Shown: piece by piece, positions 8,480-16,948 of the stretch | How positions within the stretch are numbered: position 1 is the stretch's first letter | Layout of the letters: every line of letters starts with the position of its first letter | Assembly: GCF_013403925.1 (NCBI RefSeq) | Contig: NZ_JABFDJ010000002.1 | Coordinates: 496,001 to 560,000, forward strand | Length of the DNA: 64,000 bases | From: Winogradskyella wichelsiae | Lineage (GTDB): Bacteria; Bacteroidota; Bacteroidia; Flavobacteriales; Flavobacteriaceae | Direction of reading: 5' to 3' | Translations under genes and position numbers: made by a program | Notes under the pieces: generated by a model | The model's database searches: none | The model's input: the letters and a program-made list of their open reading frames with translations, nothing else | What the model was told of the DNA's origin: nothing

Positions 8480-11254
8480 ATGAAAAAAAGTTTAATTATT
8501 TTTCTCTTTGGAGTTTTAACTTCTTTCACTACGATGGCGCAAAGCACCATTATTAAAGGTAGTGTAAAAGACGCCGCATCTTCGGAACCAGTCCCCGATG
8601 TAACAATCACAATTGAGGAAACTCAAGAAACAACTTTAACTGATGGTTTTGGAGAGTTTATCTTCTCTAATAATGTACCATTAGGAGAACAAATTCTAAA
8701 AATTTCAAAAATAGGTTATACGACTAAGCGTTATCCTATTATTGTAAATCAAGGACAAACAGTTGACATTACAGATATGACTTTAGATATCGATGTATCT
8801 GATGTACAAGACATGTTTACAATTACACTGTCTGATGATGAATTAAATGACGACACAAGTGGTGCAGATAATATTTCTGGATTACTATCTTCATCATTAG
8901 ATGTTTTTCAAAGAACAGCAGCCTTTGAGTTTAGTTCTTCATTCTTTAAAGTAAGAGGATTAGATTCTGAAAACGGTTCTGTTTTAATGAACGGTATTGA
9001 AATGAACAAACTTTACAACGGAAGACCACAGTGGAGTAATTGGGGAGGTTTAAACGACATGATGCGTAACCAAGTGTTAACAACAGGTCTTACACCTTCT
9101 GACTACAACTTTGGTGGTGTATTAGGGACATCTAACATTATAACAAGAGCTTCTTCTTATAGAAAAGGAGGTAGGGTTACTTTTTCTTCTTCAAATAGAA
9201 GTTATACAAATCGTGCCATGGCTAGTTATGCTTCTGGATTACTAGACGATGGATGGTCTTTTGCTCTTATGCTAGGAAGACGATGGGGTGATGAAGGTTT
9301 TGTTGATGGAACTTTATATGATTCTAACTCATTTTTTGCTTCAATAGAAAAGAAATTAAACGACAAGCATAGTATTAACTTCACCTCTGTTTACACACCA
9401 AATAGAAGAGGAAAATCTTCACCTAACACTCAAGAAATTTATGACCTAAAAGGAATTAAATATAATGAATATTGGGGTAGTTTAGATGGTGAGCAAAAAA
9501 ACTCACGTATTAAAGAAGTTGAAGAACCTATCTTTATGTTAAACCATTATTGGGATATTTCTTCTAAAACAAAACTAAACACTAATGTTGGTTACCAATT
9601 TGGTAAATTAGGAAATAGCAGGTTAGATTACAGCGGTGGTGGAAATCCAAGTGCTGCATATTACCAATTACTGCCTAGTTACCATGAACAAAGAGATGAT
9701 CTTGCTGGTGCTTATTTAGCAGAGCAAAAATTTATAGAAGATGGTCAATTAGATTGGAATCGTATTATAGACGCCAACGTTACTAATAACATCAATGATA
9801 TTAGTTCGGCTTACGCGCTATATGAAGATAGAGCAGATGACAAACAACTAACTGTTAATTCTATATTTACTTCTGAAATTAATGACAACATAATCATTAA
9901 TGGTGCTGTAAATTATAAAAATTTAAAATCTGAAAACTTCGGTGAAGTTCTAGACTTACTAGGTTCTAATGTTGGTTTATTAAACATTGATTCTTTTGAT
10001 GGATTTGAATACGATAACCGAAATGAAGGAAGATTAGTTCAAGAAGGTGATAAATACAGATACAACTACAACTTATTTGCTGAAGTAATTTCGGGTTATG
10101 CTCAAGCACAGTTTAAGTATAATAAATTTGACTTCTACGCATCTGGTAGTATTACTAATACAACATACCAAAGAGAAGGATTATGGGAAAATAGTAGATT
10201 TGATGGACTTGAAGGAAGACCATCGTCTTATGGTAAAGGAGAAGAGTTATCTTTTACAGGTGTTGGTGGTAAAGCTGGTTTTACTTATAAAATATCTGGA
10301 AAACACTTAATTGATATTAATGGTGGTTATTTAACAAGAGCTCCTAATTTACGTAACACATTCTCTAACTCTAGAGAAAACCACAATGTAGTAAAAAACA
10401 TAAGCGAAGAGATAGTAACCTCTTTTGATGCAAGCTATATTTTTAGATCACCAATAGTTAATGCTAAGATTACAGGTTTTTATACTAAAATAGAAGATGC
10501 TAATGAAGTAGGATTCTATTACGCAGATGGTATTAGCGGAGGTAATGATATTGCTGACAATGGTACTTCTGCTTTTGTACAAGAAGTTTTACAAGGAATT
10601 GATAAAAAACATTTAGGCGTAGAATTTGGTATTGAAGCTCAGGTAACACCTACAATTAAATTAAAAGGTGCTGCCTCTGTTGGTCAATATACTTATGACA
10701 ACAACCCTAATTTATATTTAACATCTGCTAGTTTTGGTACTGAAGATGGTTCAATAGATTATGGACAAGCTAATTTAAAAGATTATAAACTTGCAGGTGG
10801 CCCCCAAAGAGCTGCTTCTATAGGCTTTGAATATAGAGACCCTAATTTCTGGTGGTTTGGTGCAACAGCCAATTTCTTTTCTAATGCTTACATTGACGTA
10901 AATGCATTAACTAGAACAGAGAATTTCTACTTAGATTCTGATGGACTTCCTTTAAATGATTACGACGAAGAATTAGCTACCGAATTATTAAAGCAAGAGA
11001 AAATCAGTGATTATATGGTAGTAAACCTTGTTGGTGGTAAATCTTGGAAAGTAGGCGATTATTACATTAGTCTTTTTGCTAGTGTTGGTAACATCCTAGA
11101 CGAGATATACAAAACTGGTGGTTTCGAACAGGGTAGAAATGCGAATTACACACAATTAAGAGATGACAATGCAGATGGAAACCCAAAATTCGGCTCTAAA
11201 TATTGGTACGGACGTGGCGCAAACTACTTCGTTAACTTAAATGTAAGATTTTAA
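8480..11254 (+). CDS. TonB-dependent receptor with carboxypeptidase-regulatory domain
   Basis: 924 residues. Signal peptide to about residue 20 (MAQ). A CarboxypepD_reg-like beta-sandwich at about 24-105 (IIKGSVKDAASSEPVPDV) is followed by a plug domain at about 130-230 with FKVRGLDSENGSVLMNG and GVLGTSNIITRAS. A 22-stranded outer-membrane barrel ends in an aromatic C-terminus (NLNVRF). It would import a ligand across the outer membrane with TonB energy. It lacks the SusC hallmark context: no SusD follows, and a DUF5689 lipoprotein takes that position. Together with the divergent secreted EEP enzyme it probably handles a phosphodiester-containing substrate, which is inference. Confidence 0.92.
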   Translation: MKKSLIIFLFGVLTSFTTMAQSTIIKGSVKDAASSEPVPDVTITIEETQETTLTDGFGEFIFSNNVPLGEQILKISKIGYTTKRYPIIVNQGQTVDITDMTLDIDVSDVQDMFTITLSDDELNDDTSGADNISGLLSSSLDVFQRTAAFEFSSSFFKVRGLDSENGSVLMNGIEMNKLYNGRPQWSNWGGLNDMMRNQVLTTGLTPSDYNFGGVLGTSNIITRASSYRKGGRVTFSSSNRSYTNRAMASYASGLLDDGWSFALMLGRRWGDEGFVDGTLYDSNSFFASIEKKLNDKHSINFTSVYTPNRRGKSSPNTQEIYDLKGIKYNEYWGSLDGEQKNSRIKEVEEPIFMLNHYWDISSKTKLNTNVGYQFGKLGNSRLDYSGGGNPSAAYYQLLPSYHEQRDDLAGAYLAEQKFIEDGQLDWNRIIDANVTNNINDISSAYALYEDRADDKQLTVNSIFTSEINDNIIINGAVNYKNLKSENFGEVLDLLGSNVGLLNIDSFDGFEYDNRNEGRLVQEGDKYRYNYNLFAEVISGYAQAQFKYNKFDFYASGSITNTTYQREGLWENSRFDGLEGRPSSYGKGEELSFTGVGGKAGFTYKISGKHLIDINGGYLTRAPNLRNTFSNSRENHNVVKNISEEIVTSFDASYIFRSPIVNAKITGFYTKIEDANEVGFYYADGISGGNDIADNGTSAFVQEVLQGIDKKHLGVEFGIEAQVTPTIKLKGAASVGQYTYDNNPNLYLTSASFGTEDGSIDYGQANLKDYKLAGGPQRAASIGFEYRDPNFWWFGATANFFSNAYIDVNALTRTENFYLDSDGLPLNDYDEELATELLKQEKISDYMVVNLVGGKSWKVGDYYISLFASVGNILDEIYKTGGFEQGRNANYTQLRDDNADGNPKFGSKYWYGRGANYFVNLNVRF

Positions 11255-11329
11255 AAAAAATTAACAAATAATATCATAATTATGAAATGTACTAGTTTCA
11301 TAGATTCAATAATTACAAATAAAAAAATT

Positions 11330-12730
11330 ATGAATAAAGCGATTAAATCTTTAAAATTCATCTTAGTTTTAATAGCCTCTGTTGCTATTACATCTTGTGT
11401 ACAAGATGACGATTATACTATTCCTAGCAGCCTAGGAGATGAAGAAAACAAAGTTCTAGAAGAATTACTACTAACAGGAAATGAAATTTCATTTGAGACT
11501 GTTAAAGCAATGTATACTGAAGGTGATTTTATTGAACCAGTTGATACTAATGATTATGTAAAAGGTTATGTAACTTCATCGGACCAAACAGGTAACTTTT
11601 TTAAAGAATTTTTTATTCAAGATAGCCCAACAAACCCAACATCTGGTTTAAAAATAATATTAAACCAAGTGGACACCTATAATCAATTTAACTTAGGAAG
11701 AGAGGTTTATATCAGTTTACAAGATCTTCATATCGGAGAAGAACGCGTTGGAAACGGAGTTATTACAATTGGTGGAGGAACTGAAACTGATCAATTTGGT
11801 ACAACAGTAACAAGCTTAAATGAAATTCAGATTAGACAAAAAGTTTTAAGGTCTTCAGTTACAGAAACTATTACACCTTTAAATTTAGGTTTAACTGCAA
11901 TTAATGGAGACCATGTTGGTTTATTGGTAACTGTTGACAACGTAGAATTTGCTGATGATTTAGCTGGAGAGAATTATTTTGATCCAACAGAAGTTTTCGA
12001 TACACAAAGAATCTTGCAAGATTGTAGTGGCTTTACTTACCCACAATTTATATTAGAAACAAGTAGTTTCTCAAGTTTTAAAAATGAGCCTTTACCTATT
12101 TTAAACGGATCTATTACCGCTGTAGTTAGTAAAACGTTTGATGGTGCCAGCTTAGTTTTAGCTCTTAACACTATTGACGATGTAAATATGGAAAACCCTC
12201 GATGTACGTTATTAGATATTGAAGATTTTGAAGTTATTTTTGAAGAAGGCTTTGATAATAGTTTGGGTGCTTGGGAAGTTATCAATACACTTGGTACTAA
12301 TGAATGGTATGCTAGTAGCTACAGTGGAGAAGGCTATGTAAGAGGTTCTGCTTATGATGATGATATTACATTAGAAATGATTAGCTGGTTAATTTCCCCT
12401 TCAATAGATTTTGATGCTAATGAAAATGAACGCCTTATTTTACAAGTTGCTGATGCCTTTAGCAACGGTCAACCATTAAAAGCTTATTATTCTAATGATT
12501 ATACTACAGGTTCTAACCCAGATGATGCTACATGGACTGAAATAGGGGCTTCAGAAATTGCTGCTTTACCAGAAAATACTGGTTTCTTTAACAATGTTTA
12601 TGATGAGACTGGCTTAATCGATATTTCAATGATTACAGGTAACGCTGTTTTAGCATTTGTTTATGATAGTGATGATGCTACAATATCTTCGACTATAGAT
12701 TTAAGCAATGTGCAAATTTTAGCAAATTAA
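11330..12730 (+). CDS. DUF5689 / choice-of-anchor J lipoprotein
   Basis: 466 residues from the ATG at 11330. An in-frame ATG at 11282 would add 16 residues ahead of the signal sequence, so 11330 is preferred. The lipobox AITSC places the lipidated Cys near residue 23. A DUF5689 domain (about 45-260) shows VKGYVTSSDQTGNFFKEFFIQD, a nucleic-acid-binding (OB)-like fold pattern. The C-terminal part (about 300-466) is a choice-of-anchor J / cleaved-adhesin-like jelly roll beginning at EGFDNSLGAWEV and containing SWLISPSIDF. It follows the TonB receptor, probably in one operon. It is likely the surface ligand-binding partner of that receptor, replacing SusD (inference). Confidence 0.82.
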   Translation: MNKAIKSLKFILVLIASVAITSCVQDDDYTIPSSLGDEENKVLEELLLTGNEISFETVKAMYTEGDFIEPVDTNDYVKGYVTSSDQTGNFFKEFFIQDSPTNPTSGLKIILNQVDTYNQFNLGREVYISLQDLHIGEERVGNGVITIGGGTETDQFGTTVTSLNEIQIRQKVLRSSVTETITPLNLGLTAINGDHVGLLVTVDNVEFADDLAGENYFDPTEVFDTQRILQDCSGFTYPQFILETSSFSSFKNEPLPILNGSITAVVSKTFDGASLVLALNTIDDVNMENPRCTLLDIEDFEVIFEEGFDNSLGAWEVINTLGTNEWYASSYSGEGYVRGSAYDDDITLEMISWLISPSIDFDANENERLILQVADAFSNGQPLKAYYSNDYTTGSNPDDATWTEIGASEIAALPENTGFFNNVYDETGLIDISMITGNAVLAFVYDSDDATISSTIDLSNVQILAN

Positions 12731-12747
12731 GATTATAATACACCTAC

Positions 12748-12786
12748 AAAACCTGCTGATTTTAAAATTAGCAGGTTTTGTTTTTT
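12748..12786 (+). terminator. Intrinsic terminator after DUF5689 gene
   Basis: A 13-bp stem with one wobble (AAAACCTGCTGAT 12748-12760 with ATTAGCAGGTTTT 12767-12779) is followed by a T-rich tail. Confidence 0.85.
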
Positions 12787-12799
12787 AACTCTAACCGAT

Positions 12800-13171
12800 A
12801 TGGCATCTATTGCAGACACTAATTACATTTTTATATTTAATTATTACAAAAAAGCTTTTGGAAAAAAAAGTATTGACATAGCACTGTTTTATGTTTGCCT
12901 ATTAGAACTCTCTTTCCTGCTTGCCATAGGTGCATTCCTTAAAGCATTCGCTAGTCAGATGAAAATAGCCATGATGTCTTCAACAAAATTTTGGGTGTTG
13001 TTTGCAATCATTACACTCTTTATTATATCTAAAAACTGGATGCGTTACAATGGAAAGAAAAGAACCATTCTTAATGCAAAAGCTAAGCGCAATACCAATT
13101 CTATATACCTATTGTGGCTAATGCCTTTAGGTGGTTTTCTAATCGCTTCTATATTGCTACAAGTTAAATAA
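12800..13171 (+). CDS. Small membrane protein of unknown function
   Basis: 123 residues with three predicted membrane helices (about 26-47, 61-77, 101-120) and a basic cytoplasmic loop between helices 2 and 3 (NGKKRTILNAKAKRN). I do not recognise the family. It starts only 14 bp after the terminator T-tract and ends before another terminator, so it is probably monocistronic. Confidence 0.6.
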   Translation: MASIADTNYIFIFNYYKKAFGKKSIDIALFYVCLLELSFLLAIGAFLKAFASQMKIAMMSSTKFWVLFAIITLFIISKNWMRYNGKKRTILNAKAKRNTNSIYLLWLMPLGGFLIASILLQVK

Positions 13172-13204
13172 AGCCACTTTCTAAGTATTCAAAATTTATA
13201 TAAT

Positions 13205-13237
13205 AAAAAACGCAACCCTTTCGGATTGCGTTTTTTT
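13205..13237. terminator. Bidirectional intrinsic terminator
   Basis: CGCAACCC (13211-13218) pairs with GGATTGCG (13223-13230) with one mismatch, flanked by an A6 tract and a T7 tract. It separates the convergent genes ending at 13171 (+) and 13262 (-). Confidence 0.85.
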
Positions 13238-13261
13238 ATTATTTGTGTTTTTTTAAACTAA

Positions 13262-13798
13262 CTACTTAGCCTTTTCTTCAGTTGTCTCTTCTGTCTTTTT
13301 ACCTTTACAACATTCTTTCTCACAATCTTTAGAGCAAGCTTTTGATTCTCCATCAGCCTTGTTAGCACAACATTCTTTTTTACAATCAGAATCGCAAGTT
13401 TTCTTTTCAGAACCAAACTGATTTACCGCATGCATATCTTTAACTTTGTAAATGTCTGCAACTTTACCTACAGCCTCTTCCAAAGATTGTGGTGTAACTT
13501 TAGCTTCATCATACTCAACCATAGCTAAACGCGTATCAAAATCAACTTTAGCTGATTTTACACCATCCATTTTAGCCATTTTCTTTTCAATAGTTTTAGC
13601 ACAACCCATTGCACAAGTCATTCCTTCAATTCCAAATTCTACTTTTGCATAAGTTGCATTTGGATCTAAAGTTTTAGCAGCATCTTTTTTAGCTACTGCT
13701 ACCTCTACTGTTTTCACTTCTGGCTGAGTTTCATTTTTACATGAGGTAAACACGAAAGCCATAATTGCTACTAAACTTGTTATTCTTAATGTCTTCAT
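13262..13798 (-). CDS. HMA-domain lipoprotein with Cys-rich C-terminal tail
   Basis: 178 residues. The lipobox VFTSC (Cys20) marks a lipoprotein. An HMA heavy-metal-binding domain spans about 50-120. Its metal loop reads GMTCAMGCAKTIEKKM, so the two Cys are spaced CxxxC instead of the usual CxxC. The C-terminal third is a metallothionein-like tail with repeated CDSDCKKECC and CSKDCEKECC modules (10 Cys in about 35 residues), ending in a charged Lys/Glu segment. A role in binding copper or another soft metal at the envelope is likely. No metal-transport gene is adjacent. The domain call is secure; the metal identity is not. Confidence 0.85.
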   Translation of the reverse strand: MKTLRITSLVAIMAFVFTSCKNETQPEVKTVEVAVAKKDAAKTLDPNATYAKVEFGIEGMTCAMGCAKTIEKKMAKMDGVKSAKVDFDTRLAMVEYDEAKVTPQSLEEAVGKVADIYKVKDMHAVNQFGSEKKTCDSDCKKECCANKADGESKACSKDCEKECCKGKKTEETTEEKAK

Positions 13799-13894
13799 TG
13801 AACTAACTAATTAAATTTTGGTTAAAACTAATAAATATTGCTCTTTCTTACATGATAATTAACGAATTTTGTGACTCCCTTGATACGTTTTTGC

Positions 13895-14791
13895 ATGAAA
13901 AACCCTAATTTAAAATGGATATATCTTATAACGCTCTCCATAATATGGGGAAGTTCCTTTATTCTTATTAAAAAATCACTTTTAGGTTTAACAGCTTATC
14001 AGCTCGGAGCGCTTAGAACAATTATAACAGGCTTAATCCTTTTAACCTTTGGTTTTAAAAAATTAAAAACAATTCCTACCGATAAATGGAAGTGGCTTTT
14101 ACTATCTGGTCTTATAGGTTCATTTATTCCTGCATTTTTCTTCGCTATAGCAGAAACCGAAATTGATAGTGTGGTTGTATCTGTATTAAACTCTTTAGTT
14201 CCACTAAACACTATATTACTTGGTGTTGCCGTTTTTAAAATAACATCTACAAAAAAACAAGTGCTCGGAGTTATTGTCGGTTTCGTTGGTACATCTATAT
14301 TAATATTAAAAGGAGCTAAATTAAACCCGAATCAAAATTATTTATATGCAGGTTATGTCATTGCATCTACAATAATGTATGCTGCTAATGTTAATATTAT
14401 TAAGCGTCATTTACAAGAGATAAAACCATTAGCTATTGCTGCAGGTAATTATGCTTTTATTATACTACCAGCAATCCTTATATTGTGCTTTACCGACTTT
14501 TTTAACATAGAAAATTTAACTGATTCAAAAGTATTAAACGCACTATTTTATGTTACAATATTGGCTGTATTTGGAACAGCTATTGCCAAAATATTGTATT
14601 TTAAACTGGTACAAATGTCTACTCCTGTCTTTGCGTCTTCTGTAACTTACATAATGCCAATTGTTGCTTTAATATGGGGCATATTAGATGGAGAAAGCTT
14701 TGAATATATTCAGGGTTTTGCTGCTTTACTAATTTTAGTAGGTGTCTATTTAGCACACAAGCCTACTCCTTCAAACAAATTAAAAAAATAA
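13895..14791 (+). CDS. DMT-superfamily (EamA) transporter
   Basis: 298 residues from the ATG at 13895; an in-frame GTG at 13871 adds eight residues without family support. There are ten predicted helices in two EamA repeats (about 5-135 and 148-290), with the characteristic IIWGSSFILIKKSL in the first helix and YIMPIVALIWGILDGE near the end. Members export metabolites such as amino acids or drugs; the substrate cannot be told from sequence. It has no operon partner and ends at a strong bidirectional terminator. Confidence 0.9.
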   Translation: MKNPNLKWIYLITLSIIWGSSFILIKKSLLGLTAYQLGALRTIITGLILLTFGFKKLKTIPTDKWKWLLLSGLIGSFIPAFFFAIAETEIDSVVVSVLNSLVPLNTILLGVAVFKITSTKKQVLGVIVGFVGTSILILKGAKLNPNQNYLYAGYVIASTIMYAANVNIIKRHLQEIKPLAIAAGNYAFIILPAILILCFTDFFNIENLTDSKVLNALFYVTILAVFGTAIAKILYFKLVQMSTPVFASSVTYIMPIVALIWGILDGESFEYIQGFAALLILVGVYLAHKPTPSNKLKK

Positions 14792-14797
14792 GCATAA

Positions 14798-14828
14798 AAA
14801 AAACCGAAGCTTTCACTTCGGTTTTTTT
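14798..14828. terminator. Bidirectional intrinsic terminator
   Basis: AAAAACCGAAG (14799-14809) / CTTCGGTTTTT (14816-14826) with a 6-nt loop and T-tract. It lies between convergent genes. Confidence 0.9.
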
Positions 14829-14850
14829 AGTAATATGTATTTAGTCGCGA

Positions 14851-16947
14851 TTAGTTAAAATCAGCATCTGTAACACCTTCGTTAATTTTAACTTCAGTTG
14901 TTTCAAATGCTAAAACCTGAGGCCCTGTAGCAACTTTCATTGTACTTGGTAACATAACCCCACTTACTTCTTTATAATTAGAATAATCAGTAATTGTTGT
15001 CATAGTTTGTCCACCCATTTCTGCAGTTTCTTCTGTTCTTAGTAAATATCCCGTTGTTGTTTCGTAATATCTGTAAGATGCAACTTCGTTTTTAGTTACT
15101 TTCACTTTATAAGCATCAGCACCATCAATTGTTACAATACTTTCTAAACCTAAAGCAGAAGCTTCGAAAAATAATTCTGGAAATAATCCTTTTTCAGCCT
15201 TCTTATCTGCAAGTGTTTTATCGTCCATATCAATTTTCTGACCTTGTTGTACAATATATCCACTTTCACCATTAAATGATTGCTTCATTAAAGACCCCAT
15301 TCCTTCTGCAGTAATTTCCATAAAAGATTTATTTGGTACCATTTGCTTAACCGTAGCTTTAGGCTTAAATGGTGCCCCTTGAATAGTAACATCAGCATTC
15401 ATAAAAATTGACTTCACCTTATTTAAGTTTTCTTCACCTCCTATTGCCGTAACATAATTACTAATTACAGCCTCTGCAGTTAAACCTGCTGGCAATGGTT
15501 TAGAAAAAACTGGTTTTTCAGTTTTATTTGCATACTCATCAAAATACATAATTGGAATTCCTGTTTTTTCAAGATTGTCAATTACATCTGCTCCGTTACC
15601 TACAACGATAATTCTTAAGTTATCTGATTTAAAGTATTTGTTAGCTACACGTTGAATATCCTCGACAGATACATCATTTATTTTTTGTAAATAAGTGGTA
15701 TAAAAATCTTCAGGTAAATCATTTAATTTAATGTTTAAAGCATAGTTTGCAATAGTTTGCGGACGCTCTAAAGCCATTACAAAGTTACCAACGTATTTTG
15801 CCTTAGCATCTTTTAATAACTGTGGATCTACAGGTTCTGTTTTAATTCTGTTGATTTCTTTTAAAGCTTCAACTACAGCACTATCTGTAACTGCATTTCT
15901 AACTTTAGCCGTTGCATTAAAACGAGATGCTCCATATCTATCAGTTCCTAAACGAGAATAAGCCCCGTAAGTATAACCATGTTCTTCTCTAAGGTTTTTA
16001 AATAAATAACCTTCACCACCACCACCTAAGATGTTATTAGTAATTAAAGCCGCATGATAATCTTCATCATTCATCTTTAACTCAACATTATTTGTAATTG
16101 AAAGATTAGACTGCGTAGCGTCTGGTACATCAACAAAATTTATTTGTGTGTATTGTACATTAGCACTTGGTTTTGGCACCGTATTATTTACATCTATAGA
16201 CTTTGACCAATCTTTAAAGTATTTTTTAATCTGCTTCTTTACATCTTTAAAATCTACATCACCAATAACTACTAAATAAGCATTATTTGGATTGAAGTGT
16301 TTTTCGTAAAAAGCTACTGCATCACCAAAAGAAACGTTATTAATTGTTTCTTCAGTTACAAATTCTCCATAAGGGTGTTTTGTACCATAAGATAACGCAG
16401 AACCTACTCTACCTGCAATGGCATCTGCACTTTTTGCATCTGCTTTTAAGCCTTCTAGTAATTTTGTTTTTTCTTTATCAAACTCTTCTTCCGTTAATAA
16501 TGGATTAATCGCTGCATCTGCCATTAATTCTAATATTCTGTCTGAATACTTTGTTAAAGAACTTGCAAAACCACCACTAATACCAAAATTTAAGCTAGCA
16601 CCTAAGAAATCTATTTCTTCATTAAATGTATCTTTAGAAATTGATGTGGTTCCGTTACCCAACATACTTCCTATTAAGCTTTCTACTCCTGCTTTTTTTC
16701 CTGTTGAGATAGGATTGTTATCGATACGTAAAGAATAAGATACTCTTGGTAACTTATGGTTTTCTACTACAAGAACTTTTAAACCGTTCTTTAAAGTAAA
16801 CTCTTCTGGTTTATCAATTGAAATTTCTGGTTCTGGACCTGCCACTGGCGGCTGAGATCTATCTACTTGTGCGTTGGCACCAATAGCCATTATAAATAAT
16901 GCGAAAAACGCTACTATCTTAGTGTTCATGTTAAATGCTGTTTTCAT
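14851..16947 (-). CDS. Inactive-type M16 peptidase subunit with extra C-terminal lipid-carrier-like domain
   Basis: 698 residues from the ATG at 16947; the longer frame to 16980 overlaps the upstream gene, whereas 16947 sits one base after its stop and begins a good signal peptide (cleaved after GANAQ). It has two M16 halves (about 45-230 and 235-440). The zinc motif HxxEH is absent: the aligned residues are Ser90, Gly93 and Ser94 in GVESLIGSML. This marks the non-catalytic partner of an M16B heterodimer. Residues about 480-698 form an additional domain of antiparallel-sheet character resembling LolA/LppX-type lipoprotein carriers (weak call). It is translated with the active subunit just upstream. 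Confidence 0.88.
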   Translation of the reverse strand: MKTAFNMNTKIVAFFALFIMAIGANAQVDRSQPPVAGPEPEISIDKPEEFTLKNGLKVLVVENHKLPRVSYSLRIDNNPISTGKKAGVESLIGSMLGNGTTSISKDTFNEEIDFLGASLNFGISGGFASSLTKYSDRILELMADAAINPLLTEEEFDKEKTKLLEGLKADAKSADAIAGRVGSALSYGTKHPYGEFVTEETINNVSFGDAVAFYEKHFNPNNAYLVVIGDVDFKDVKKQIKKYFKDWSKSIDVNNTVPKPSANVQYTQINFVDVPDATQSNLSITNNVELKMNDEDYHAALITNNILGGGGEGYLFKNLREEHGYTYGAYSRLGTDRYGASRFNATAKVRNAVTDSAVVEALKEINRIKTEPVDPQLLKDAKAKYVGNFVMALERPQTIANYALNIKLNDLPEDFYTTYLQKINDVSVEDIQRVANKYFKSDNLRIIVVGNGADVIDNLEKTGIPIMYFDEYANKTEKPVFSKPLPAGLTAEAVISNYVTAIGGEENLNKVKSIFMNADVTIQGAPFKPKATVKQMVPNKSFMEITAEGMGSLMKQSFNGESGYIVQQGQKIDMDDKTLADKKAEKGLFPELFFEASALGLESIVTIDGADAYKVKVTKNEVASYRYYETTTGYLLRTEETAEMGGQTMTTITDYSNYKEVSGVMLPSTMKVATGPQVLAFETTEVKINEGVTDADFN

Positions 16948-16948
16948 A

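Noticed and set aside
11282-11329. Upstream ATG for the DUF5689 lipoprotein
   Set aside because: It would place 16 polar residues before the signal peptide; the ATG at 11330 gives a normal lipoprotein signal.
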